This document shows, piece by piece, positions 1 through 6,634 of a stretch of 8,873 nt of DNA. Within the stretch, counting starts at the first letter, position 1. Every line of letters begins with the position of its first letter. Under the pieces are notes generated by a model. It made no database searches. It saw nothing but the letters and a program-made list of their open reading frames with translations, and was not told where the DNA came from. The position numbers were made by a program, and so were the translations under genes. Source of the stretch: CAZSWS01 sp964610765 (lineage in GTDB: Bacteria > Bacteroidota > Bacteroidia > Bacteroidales > Tannerellaceae); the NCBI GenBank assembly GCA_964610765.1, contig CAZSWS010000094.1, forward strand, positions 1 through 8,873. Direction: 5' to 3'.

Positions 1-411
1 TGTTTTTTTTATAGGGCGGTAAAAACCGTTGAAGTATTTTAAAGAAATCTTTCATACAAGAATCATTGATATTTTAACACTAAGGTCGTATGAATAGCTT
101 TAGCTTATCACATACACCTTTAAACATAATCACTCGATTGCAAACTCGCAGATTTTTTATTCTCATGGGTTTGAGTGATTTAACAAAAAATCATGTTTCG
201 TTTCATTTTGATGAATCAATATGTTTGACAAAGAAGGCGCAAGTTACAGATAATCGTTGAATCAACCGCTATCCACCGAACTTATCGACACTTTTAGCAG
301 ACCTTCCGAATCTTTTTGATAGTTTCACACCAAGTCATCAGCACGAACAACCTCTTTCGCAAGTGCTTTCTAGCACAACCTGCCTACTCCATAAATTATT
401 TCTCCCTCATC
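1..411. other. Gene-free leader region
   Basis: I see no reading frame of coding character on either strand here. The stretch is AT-rich with frequent stops. A T-run at the left edge (2-10) may be the tail of a terminator whose stem lies outside the window, but this cannot be tested. Two weak inverted repeats are visible: AATCACTC (128-135) with GAGTGATT (173-180), and GTGCT (363-367) with AGCAC (372-376). Neither is followed by a U-tract, so I do not call terminators. The stretch may be the 3' untranslated end of an upstream gene plus spacer. Confidence 0.5.
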
Positions 412-511
412 AACTAATCGGCTCACAGCTGTGGACCGGTTAGCTCACAGCTGTGGACTGATTGGCTCACAACTGTGGACCGATCGGCTCACAGCTGTGA
501 GCCGATTAGTT
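412..511. repeat. Four-unit 22-bp palindromic repeat array bounded by perfect 22-bp inverted repeats
   Basis: Four imperfect 22-bp units sit head to tail at 417-438, 439-460, 461-482 and 483-504, with core consensus GGCTCACAGCTGTGGACC. Each unit centres on CACAGCTGTG or the variant CACAACTGTG. The outer 22 bases (412-433 and 490-511) are perfect reverse complements. The last unit lies in a 24-bp perfect palindrome (483-506, core GGCTCACAGCTGTGAGCC). The array can therefore fold as several short hairpins or as one long one. It is richer in GC than its flanks and lies about 90 bp before the promoter candidate of the small lipoprotein gene. It is not followed at once by a U-tract. It could be a dispersed intergenic repeat of the REP/MITE kind, a protein-binding array or an RNA structure; its function is unknown. 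Confidence 0.85.
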
Positions 512-603
512 TGCCCTACTCTTTTTAATAAAACAACAGGAGTAAAACAGTAATATAAATAAGGATTTTGTTTAAAAGGGTTGACTTTTATACATTTAAG
601 TAG

Positions 604-635
604 GTTGTTATTGTTTTAAAATCCTCTATCTTTAC
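604..635 (+). promoter_or_regulatory. Candidate Bacteroidota sigma-70 type promoter for the small lipoprotein gene
   Basis: GTTG at 604-607 and TATCTTTAC at 627-635 are separated by 19 bp. This fits the TTTG / TAnnTTTG promoter layout known in Bacteroides. Transcription would start near 640-645, leaving a leader of about 30 bases before the ATG at 673. The upstream box matches only TTG, so the call is moderate. The spacing and upstream box match those of the tRNA promoter at 8312-8342. Confidence 0.5.
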
Positions 636-672
636 GAAAGATTAAGAGAGAATTATAAAACACCGCATAATT

Positions 673-1026
673 ATGACTAAGTATGTCACATTTGGAATTG
701 TTGTTTTGCTAGCCTGCACATGCTTGTTTTCTTGCCACAAGAAAAAAACAAATCGACAATTTTTTGAAGAACATTTAGAAAAAAATATTGAAGCTTGTGC
801 TATTCCTTTCATTGCAAAAGGCATTGACCGTGAGAAGGCTAAATCAGTTTGTTCATGTCTTATGGAAACCGTCTACCGCATAGACTCAACTATATTTACA
901 ATAAAGGCTAGCGAACAAGAACAAGCCATCAATAAGCTAATGAATGAGCATGAAGAAGAAATAAGCAAGTGCCTGATTCCTTTAATGACCCTAGAAGGTA
1001 TAACAGAAGAAGCTAAAAAAAACTAA
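673..1026 (+). CDS. Small cysteine-containing lipoprotein, function unknown
   Basis: This is a 117-residue protein with a lipoprotein signal peptide: charged start, hydrophobic core at residues 5-19 and lipobox LFSC with the lipidated cysteine at 21, followed by HKKK. The mature part is predicted helical and carries four more cysteines, at 42, 60, 62 and 100. The pattern is C-x17-CxC-x37-C. Its first part resembles the helical modules with a lone Cys about 17 residues before a CxC that recur in small secreted Bacteroidota proteins. The segment around C42 (C-x-I-P ... G-I ... E-x-A-K) is echoed around C100, suggesting an internal duplication whose second copy has lost its CxC. The cysteines probably form disulfides in the periplasm or at the outer membrane. 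The gene has its own promoter candidate and lies 92 bp before the export operon on the same strand. A functional link to the pump is possible but not shown. I do not recognise a named family. Confidence 0.8.
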   Translation: MTKYVTFGIVVLLACTCLFSCHKKKTNRQFFEEHLEKNIEACAIPFIAKGIDREKAKSVCSCLMETVYRIDSTIFTIKASEQEQAINKLMNEHEEEISKCLIPLMTLEGITEEAKKN

Positions 1027-1037
1027 GATTCTGCTCA

Positions 1038-1072
1038 CTTGCCTTTTTCCTAAATAATATGTATATATTTAC
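1038..1072 (+). promoter_or_regulatory. Weak promoter candidate for the export operon
   Basis: TATATTTAC at 1064-1072 resembles the Bacteroides -7 element TAnnTTTG, and CTTG at 1038-1041 could be the upstream box. The 22-bp spacing is slightly longer than the usual 19-21. The 92-bp gap after the preceding gene has no visible terminator, so the operon may also be read from the promoter at 604-635. A start near 1080 would give a leader of about 40 bases before the TTG start codon. Confidence 0.3.
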
Positions 1073-1118
1073 AACGATAAACTGAGACACGCTTCTAAAC
1101 TACTTAAATGCCGTAACA

Positions 1119-2441
1119 TTGCACCCTAAACACTCCATCCACATACTTAAACAACATACAGCAAGTTGGGTCATTCTCACCTTGCTTCTTTTTGTGGGAT
1201 GTGCAGATAGTAGTGACGTTTCTGTTTATACAATCGAAAAAGGTGACTTCAACAACATTGTCAAAGTTCAAGGACTGGTCGAACCTGTACGCTCTACCAA
1301 TGTATTATGCCCCAGAGGAGGAGATGATGGAACCATTATCTTTCTGATTGAAGACGGAGTCTATGTCAAAGAGGGCGAAACCGTATGCACCATCGAAAGC
1401 CAATCGCTAGAAACTTACTACAACTCACAAGCCTCAAGACTGGAAGATTTAAGAGCCGGACTAGAAAAAACAAAAGCCGATCTTAACATGCAGTATGCCA
1501 CGCTAGAATCGCAGGTAAGAACCAACGAAGCTCAAACGCAAATAGCTCACTTAGATTCTTTACAACTCGCTTACTACTCGCCCAATCAAAAAAAAATACG
1601 CGAGCTGGAACTTAAACAAGTAGCTATTGAACGGGATAAATTCCTCAAAAAACTGAATGCCTTAGAGATTATTCAAAAATCTGATATTAGAAAGGCTGAA
1701 ATAGAAATACAACATGTCGCCAATCAGGTCGAATCGCTCAAAAAAGAACTGGACGGACTGACATTGACTTCGCCGGCAAACGGGTTAGCCATACGTGGCA
1801 GAAATCCGATGACCGGGGAAAAATATAAGGTAGGTGACATTTCATGGGGAAATATTGCAGTCGTTTCTATACCCGAAATGGAATCAATGAAAGTCAAGAT
1901 GGAAGCCTCTGAAACTGACTATCGATATATCAACATCAATGATACGGTTACTTTCTACTTTGATGCAATCCCCGGTGTAGAATCTTATGGGAAAATAACC
2001 CATAAACTCCCGGTCGGAAAAGAATATAAAAGAGGCTCGAAGGTGAAGTTTTTTGAAATCGAAGCTTCTATTGATAGCACTTCTGTCATTCCTGAACCCG
2101 GCTTCACAGCCAACTGTCACATCATCTTAAAGCAAGTAAAAGACACCATCGTAGTGCCACAAATAGCTATCTATGAGGAGGACTCCACAAAGGTAGTTTA
2201 TGTAAAGAACAGACAGAAATTTGAAGTTCGCCCGGTTGTTACTGCCGAAGTATCATCTAAAGAAGCAGTAGTGACTCAAGGTGTCCATGCAGGGGAAAGC
2301 GTGGCATTAAGAAGGCCGGCTGAATCATATATTATTAGAAAGAAAAAGAAAGAAATACAGACAACCGACTCGTTAAGCCTAACAAGCAAAGACAGTTTAA
2401 ACATCTCACAGCATGAAAACAAGCCAGATGTGGAAGAATAG
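1119..2441 (+). CDS. Periplasmic adaptor lipoprotein A1 (HlyD/MacA type, full-length)
   Basis: This 440-residue membrane fusion protein should link the inner-membrane ABC pump to the outer-membrane duct. The lipoprotein signal ends FVGC with Cys28 lipidated. Then follow the first membrane-proximal strand and lipoyl half (about 35-95), a long alpha-helical coiled-coil hairpin (about 97-212), the second lipoyl half starting SPANG (218-222), a beta-barrel ending at the PGFTANC motif, and a C-terminal membrane-proximal domain (VVPQIAIY onward). A polar tail of about 40 residues with a KKKKE run closes the protein. The only plausible start is TTG at 1119: no in-frame ATG occurs before residue 124, GTG at residue 26 lies inside the lipobox, and an upstream stop lies at 1083. 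The ATG at 1108 is in another frame and stops after two codons. The last 29 bases overlap A2, implying translational coupling. A1 is diverged from A2 and A3. RND-type use is possible, but the adjacent MacB and ATPase genes argue for an ABC exporter. Confidence 0.88.
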   Translation: MHPKHSIHILKQHTASWVILTLLLFVGCADSSDVSVYTIEKGDFNNIVKVQGLVEPVRSTNVLCPRGGDDGTIIFLIEDGVYVKEGETVCTIESQSLETYYNSQASRLEDLRAGLEKTKADLNMQYATLESQVRTNEAQTQIAHLDSLQLAYYSPNQKKIRELELKQVAIERDKFLKKLNALEIIQKSDIRKAEIEIQHVANQVESLKKELDGLTLTSPANGLAIRGRNPMTGEKYKVGDISWGNIAVVSIPEMESMKVKMEASETDYRYININDTVTFYFDAIPGVESYGKITHKLPVGKEYKRGSKVKFFEIEASIDSTSVIPEPGFTANCHIILKQVKDTIVVPQIAIYEEDSTKVVYVKNRQKFEVRPVVTAEVSSKEAVVTQGVHAGESVALRRPAESYIIRKKKKEIQTTDSLSLTSKDSLNISQHENKPDVEE

Positions 2442-3663
2442 CATCAGTATATTTTTAGCAACAGCAATGATTGTCAGTTGCGGAAAAAAAGAAAGCCAGC
2501 AAGTACCTCTTGGCAAGGTTACGCTAGGAACCCTCTATATCGACCTACATGAAGAGGGAGAGGTTGAGGCAGTCAACTCAATCACCATCTCTTCTCCAAC
2601 CATTTCATGGCGCTATGGCAACTTGAAAATAACGCAAATCGTTCGAGATGGGCAGGAAGTAAATCAAGGTGACACACTAATTATCTTTGACCCGTCAGAG
2701 GTGCAAAAAGGTATTGTTGAGGCTGAAGGTGGTCTGGAGATTAGTCTGGCAGAACTGGAAAAGATGCAGGCCCAGCACTTATCTGATATCGAAGAGCTTC
2801 GGGCTGATTTTGAAGTAGCTAAACTCTCGCACGAAATATCCATGATACGCTTTGAGTCGGCGGTGTATGAGTCTGAAGTCAGTAAAAAAGAAATTGAATT
2901 GAACCTTGAAAAGGCAAAAATATCTTTAGACAATGCGCAGGAGCAAATTAACAATCGGGTTAAGATTCAAAAGGAAGAGATAAAGCAAAAGAACCTCTCC
3001 ATTGAACAAAACAGGTCACGACTCAAAGAGGCTCACGAAACATTAGAAAAACTTGTACTCATTTCGCCCTCACCCGGAATTGCCATCATCACACATAACT
3101 GGAGCAGCGGAAACAAATACCAAGTGGGCGACCAGTGCTGGTCGGGTTCTCCCTTAATACAGCTGCCTGACTTGACCTTATTAAAAGCTACAACCAAAAT
3201 CAATGAAGTAGATATATCTAAAATCAGCAAAGGTAAAAATGTTGAAATCAAACCGGATGCTTTTTCAGATAGCCTATTTACAGGGTCGGTCTTTTCTGTT
3301 GCCAACCTAGCTGTCAACAAAGACAATAATTCGCGCGTGAAGGTTTTCCCTGTTGAAGTATATATCAATGAGAAAAGTAAAAACCTGCTACCCGGCATGA
3401 CCGTTAGCTGCCGCCTCATTATTGATGAAATCAACGATGTGTTATATATTCCGATTGATGCATTACATAAGTCGGAAAATCAAACATTTGTATATAAAAA
3501 GTCTGGTGGAGGATTCCAAAAAGTTGATGTAGAAACCGGAACAAGAAACGCTGATTACGTCATCATCGAAAAAGGACTGGAAAAAGGCGACGAGATAGCC
3601 TTAATCAATCCATTCCCTGTCGAAGAAAAGGCGGATGAACAAACCATAAAAGAAGAAAGCTGA
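2413..3663 (+). CDS. Periplasmic adaptor lipoprotein A2 (HlyD/MacA type, full-length)
   Basis: This 416-residue adaptor has a lipoprotein signal ending IVSC (Cys23 lipidated). The domain order matches A1: first membrane-proximal strand and lipoyl half (about 30-93, ending FDPSEV), helical hairpin (about 98-212) rich in E, K, L and S, second lipoyl half starting SPSPG (218-222), beta-barrel with NEVDISKISKGKNVEI and ending PGMTVSC (Cys333), then a membrane-proximal domain (YIPIDALH to about residue 405) and a short acidic tail. ATG 2413 lies inside the A1 coding region, 29 bases before the A1 stop. ATG 2428 (residue 6) is an alternative start that would still leave a signal peptide. The stop TGA overlaps the next start in TGATG. 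It resembles A3 more than A1. As the full-length partner it probably supplies the membrane-proximal domain that contacts the MacB permease. Confidence 0.9.
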   Translation: MKTSQMWKNSISIFLATAMIVSCGKKESQQVPLGKVTLGTLYIDLHEEGEVEAVNSITISSPTISWRYGNLKITQIVRDGQEVNQGDTLIIFDPSEVQKGIVEAEGGLEISLAELEKMQAQHLSDIEELRADFEVAKLSHEISMIRFESAVYESEVSKKEIELNLEKAKISLDNAQEQINNRVKIQKEEIKQKNLSIEQNRSRLKEAHETLEKLVLISPSPGIAIITHNWSSGNKYQVGDQCWSGSPLIQLPDLTLLKATTKINEVDISKISKGKNVEIKPDAFSDSLFTGSVFSVANLAVNKDNNSRVKVFPVEVYINEKSKNLLPGMTVSCRLIIDEINDVLYIPIDALHKSENQTFVYKKSGGGFQKVDVETGTRNADYVIIEKGLEKGDEIALINPFPVEEKADEQTIKEES

Positions 3664-4661
3664 TGGAAAAGAACAAACTACTCCTTACCCTCCTACTCCT
3701 TTCTCTTTTGTTTGTAATCGCATCTTGCGGAGGTGACTCAGCAGAAGAAAAGCAAAAAAAAGAAAGTGGAACATCTATTATTGAAACCGGCGAATTAGGG
3801 GCAATAAACTTTAGGTCGTTTCCCTTAGCCAGATATGGACGCCAGTTTTGGGAAATGAAAATTATCGGACTGCTAGAGCATGGTTCGATAGTGAACGCCG
3901 GAGATTCAATCATTCAATTGGATCCGGCTAGCGTAAAGAAAATGATTATAGACTGGGAAACAACACTGGAAACAGAGCTGGCAAACTTAGAAACCTTATT
4001 GGTGAATCAAGAAAACCAAAGAAACAGCCTGGAGTCAAGTATGAAGAATGAAATCGCCACTTTCGACTTGAAGAAAATAGAACTGGAAGCTACACGATTT
4101 GAAGCTGAACGAATCAGAAAAATCAAAGAATTGGAATTCAAACAAGCTGAAATAAGACTGGCAAAAGAAAAAAGAAAACGCGAACTCAACGGAATAATCG
4201 AAGCGAACAACCTCAAAATACAGCAAATAAGAATTGACCAAATCAAGCAATACATTAAAGACGCTTACGATATACTACCTCGACTCACTATACGCACTCC
4301 GATACCCGGCGTGTTTCAGGTATCTTATTCCAGAAGGTCAAATACATTGCTGAAAATTGGTGATGAGATATATCCCGGACAGAACATGGCAAGTGTGCCT
4401 GAACTAACATGGATGAAGGTAGATACGTATGTCAATGAAACAGATATTCTTAAAATCACCAAAGGTCAGAAAGTAGCTGTAAGGCTAGATGCCCTGCCTG
4501 AAGTAGTTTTTGATGGAGAAATAGCCTACATAGGTCGTCTGTGCCACCCTAAAGATGCTAATTCAAGACAAAAAGTATTTGATGTCGAAGTCAAGATGTT
4601 AACCATAGATGAACGACTAAAACCGGGGATGACCGTTAGTTGCGAATTCTTACCTAATTAA
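3663..4661 (+). CDS. Periplasmic adaptor lipoprotein A3, short form lacking the C-terminal membrane-proximal domain
   Basis: This 332-residue adaptor has a lipoprotein signal ending IASC (Cys22 lipidated). It keeps the first lipoyl half (about 45-88, ending LDPASV), a charged helical hairpin (about 92-206), the second lipoyl half starting TPIPG (212-216), and a beta-barrel with NETDILKITKGQKVAV and PGMTVSC (Cys327). It stops five residues after that cysteine, whereas A2 continues for 83 residues past the same point. Its first membrane-proximal strand also appears shortened. Only six bases separate its stop from the permease start, so there is no room for a frameshifted remnant: the short form looks genuine rather than a sequencing break. 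Start and stop are coupled to A2 by the TGATG overlap. It probably joins an adaptor ring with A1 and/or A2; whether it contacts the permease without this domain is open. Confidence 0.88.
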   Translation: MEKNKLLLTLLLLSLLFVIASCGGDSAEEKQKKESGTSIIETGELGAINFRSFPLARYGRQFWEMKIIGLLEHGSIVNAGDSIIQLDPASVKKMIIDWETTLETELANLETLLVNQENQRNSLESSMKNEIATFDLKKIELEATRFEAERIRKIKELEFKQAEIRLAKEKRKRELNGIIEANNLKIQQIRIDQIKQYIKDAYDILPRLTIRTPIPGVFQVSYSRRSNTLLKIGDEIYPGQNMASVPELTWMKVDTYVNETDILKITKGQKVAVRLDALPEVVFDGEIAYIGRLCHPKDANSRQKVFDVEVKMLTIDERLKPGMTVSCEFLPN

Positions 4662-4667
4662 AACAAT

Positions 4668-5906
4668 ATGCAATTTGAAGAAAATATACGCCTATCCCTA
4701 AGCGGGCTAACCGACCATAAGTTTCGCTCATTCTTAACCATGTTAGGAATCATTTTTGGTGTAGCCTCTGTGATTGTCATGCTATCCATAGGTGAGGGCG
4801 CAAAACGAGAAGCGATTGCAAAATACCAAGACCTTGGGGTGAATAACATCATCGTCAGAGAGAAAAAACTTTCGGACGAAGAACTGGAAGAAGTCAGGGC
4901 TAAATTTTCGCCGGGATTAACCCTGCAAGATGCAGCCGTGATTCAAGAGATTGTACCGGGAGTAAGTCGGATTGCTTCTCAGGCTGAAATTAACTCAGAT
5001 GTGAAATATGCTGATAAATCCGTCAAATCGACCGTTATTGGGGTTACGCCTGACTTCCTAAGCATGATGAATTACTCAATCGAAAACGGAGCTTTTATTG
5101 ATGAAAGACATTATAATAGCCGTCTAAGAGTTTGCGTCATTGGTATGGGTGTAGCAACTACGCTGTTTCAAAAAGAGAACCCTATCGGGCAAATGATAAA
5201 AATAGAAGACCAATGGTTGGAAGTGGTCGGTGTACTGGCTTCAAAAACGTTGTTTACCGAAACTGTAGGTGAGTTGGCAGCTAGAGATCTAAACACAGAT
5301 GTGTACATTCCTTTATCTACGTTTCTAACTCGTTTCCCACGTCAGAACGTACTGGAAAATCAAATTCAGCAAATCACTGTCCAGGTAGAAAACTCAAATC
5401 GCCTGGTCGAATCGTCTAAACTGATTGATGAAATACTCAAAAGACACCACTTCAACAACGAAGATTATGGAATCGTTATTCCGTACGAGTTGCTTAAACA
5501 AGAAGAAAAAGAACGACAGATATATAACTTCCTCTTAGGATCAATCGCGGCTATATCTCTGATTGTAGGAGGAATAGGGATTATGAACATCATGCTCGCT
5601 ACGGTTATGGAGCGAACAAGAGAAATAGGTATCAGGCGCTCTATTGGGGCGAAAAAGATGGACATCATGAGCCAGTTTGTGACTGAAGCAGTCGTCATTA
5701 GTATTACCGGCGGACTCATCGGCGTATTTCTGGGCATCGCACTATCACTGACAGTCAGCCTATTCACTGATGTCACCACCTATATTAAAGCGTACTCTAT
5801 CTTTATTGCATTTGCCTTTTCGGTAATCGTAGGTATTACGTTTGGCTACTTACCGGCTAAAAATGCAGCGAAGCTAAAACCAGTTGACTCCATACGTTAT
5901 GAATAA
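4668..5906 (+). CDS. MacB-type ABC transporter permease without fused ATPase
   Basis: This 412-residue inner-membrane permease has the MacB/FtsX fold. TM1 spans about residues 22-41 (after KFRSFLTMLGIIFG), followed by a large periplasmic domain of the MacB core type (about 43-284). TM2 is at about 288-309, then the cytoplasmic coupling motif ERTREIGIRRSIGA (315-328), TM3 at about 342-365 and TM4 at about 376-395. The protein ends in the family pattern P-x-D-x-I-R-Y-E. The E. coli MacB N-terminal ATPase is absent and is supplied by the next gene. Such proteins do not form a classical channel: ATP-driven movement of the four helices drives the periplasmic domains and adaptor ring, pushing cargo from the periplasm into the outer-membrane duct. 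The start follows the A3 stop by six bases. LolC/E-like lipoprotein release is an alternative for the family, but adaptors and a TolC-like protein favour efflux. Confidence 0.93.
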   Translation: MQFEENIRLSLSGLTDHKFRSFLTMLGIIFGVASVIVMLSIGEGAKREAIAKYQDLGVNNIIVREKKLSDEELEEVRAKFSPGLTLQDAAVIQEIVPGVSRIASQAEINSDVKYADKSVKSTVIGVTPDFLSMMNYSIENGAFIDERHYNSRLRVCVIGMGVATTLFQKENPIGQMIKIEDQWLEVVGVLASKTLFTETVGELAARDLNTDVYIPLSTFLTRFPRQNVLENQIQQITVQVENSNRLVESSKLIDEILKRHHFNNEDYGIVIPYELLKQEEKERQIYNFLLGSIAAISLIVGGIGIMNIMLATVMERTREIGIRRSIGAKKMDIMSQFVTEAVVISITGGLIGVFLGIALSLTVSLFTDVTTYIKAYSIFIAFAFSVIVGITFGYLPAKNAAKLKPVDSIRYE

Positions 5907-5917
5907 AGATTATTAAG

Positions 5918-6613
5918 ATGCTGATTGATATAAAAGATTTGTGGAAAAGCTATTCCTTAGGAGAAGAGGAAATACCGGTACTTCATGGGATCAACCTAAG
6001 TATTGAGAAAAATGAATATGTAGCCATTATGGGACCATCCGGTTCAGGCAAATCGACCTTGATGAACATTCTGGGCTGCCTAGATATCCCGACACAAGGA
6101 AGATATCTGTTTAAAAACACAGACGTCAGCGAGCTGGACGACGATTCTTTGTCTATAATGAGGAATAAGGAAATAGGTTTTATTTTCCAAAATTTCAATC
6201 TCTTACCACGCATCAATGCACTTCAAAATGTGGAGCTGCCACTTATTTATGCCGGAAAAGGGCGAGAAGAAAGAAGAGAGCGAGCCATGAAAGCACTGGA
6301 ACGAGTGGGACTAACGGATCGCATCAGTCATAAGCCGAACGAGCTGAGTGGCGGACAAAAACAACGGGTAGCTATTGCACGGGCATTAGTCACCAATCCG
6401 GGTATCCTACTGGCAGACGAACCTACGGGAGCACTAGACTCGAAAACAGGAATAGATATCATGAGGCTATTTGACGAATTACACAAAGAAGGGAATACCA
6501 TTATCCTGATTACCCATGCGCAAGAAATAGCCGACTACGCTAACCGAATAATCCATATTCATGACGGCATTATCCATTCGGATTATGCCAATGAGAATAA
6601 GAAAAGCGTTTAA
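5918..6613 (+). CDS. ABC transporter ATP-binding protein (MacB/LolD class)
   Basis: This 231-residue cytoplasmic ATPase is complete and appears catalytically intact. It has Walker A GPSGSGKST (39-47), Q-loop Gln91 in FIFQNFNLL, signature LSGGQKQR (143-150), Walker B ILLADE (163-168), D-loop ALDS (172-175) and H-loop His200 in LITHAQE. The length and the sequence after the Q-loop (NLLPRINALQNVELPL) are typical of the LolD/MacB-ATPase/FtsE group that pairs with FtsX-fold permeases. It lies 11 bases after the permease stop and should form a dimer on the two permease coupling helices. The permease-then-ATPase order as separate genes differs from the fused E. coli MacB. Confidence 0.96.
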   Translation: MLIDIKDLWKSYSLGEEEIPVLHGINLSIEKNEYVAIMGPSGSGKSTLMNILGCLDIPTQGRYLFKNTDVSELDDDSLSIMRNKEIGFIFQNFNLLPRINALQNVELPLIYAGKGREERRERAMKALERVGLTDRISHKPNELSGGQKQRVAIARALVTNPGILLADEPTGALDSKTGIDIMRLFDELHKEGNTIILITHAQEIADYANRIIHIHDGIIHSDYANENKKSV

Positions 6614-6634
6614 AAAGCATAATACACCATAGAT

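Noticed and set aside
1..33. Terminator at the left edge (T-run with CGGT / ACCG)
   Set aside because: The T-run comes before the four-pair stem on the plus strand and neither strand shows stem followed by T-run; any real stem would be outside the window.
412..511. Short CRISPR array or CRP-type operators
   Set aside because: The 22-bp units are contiguous with no variable spacers, so this is not CRISPR. TCACA...TGTGA is in the inverse order to the CRP site and the array does not fit that spacing.
642..824. 60-codon minus-strand open frame
   Set aside because: It is antisense to the small lipoprotein gene, whose signal peptide and lipobox make the plus strand the coding one.
3033..3434. 133-codon minus-strand open frame
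   Set aside because: It lies wholly within adaptor A2, which has a full domain structure; the minus-strand product is low in recognisable features and is a shadow of A2.
3605..3913. 102-codon minus-strand open frame across the A2/A3 junction
   Set aside because: It overlaps two convincing plus-strand genes and the A3 signal peptide, with no family resemblance of its own.
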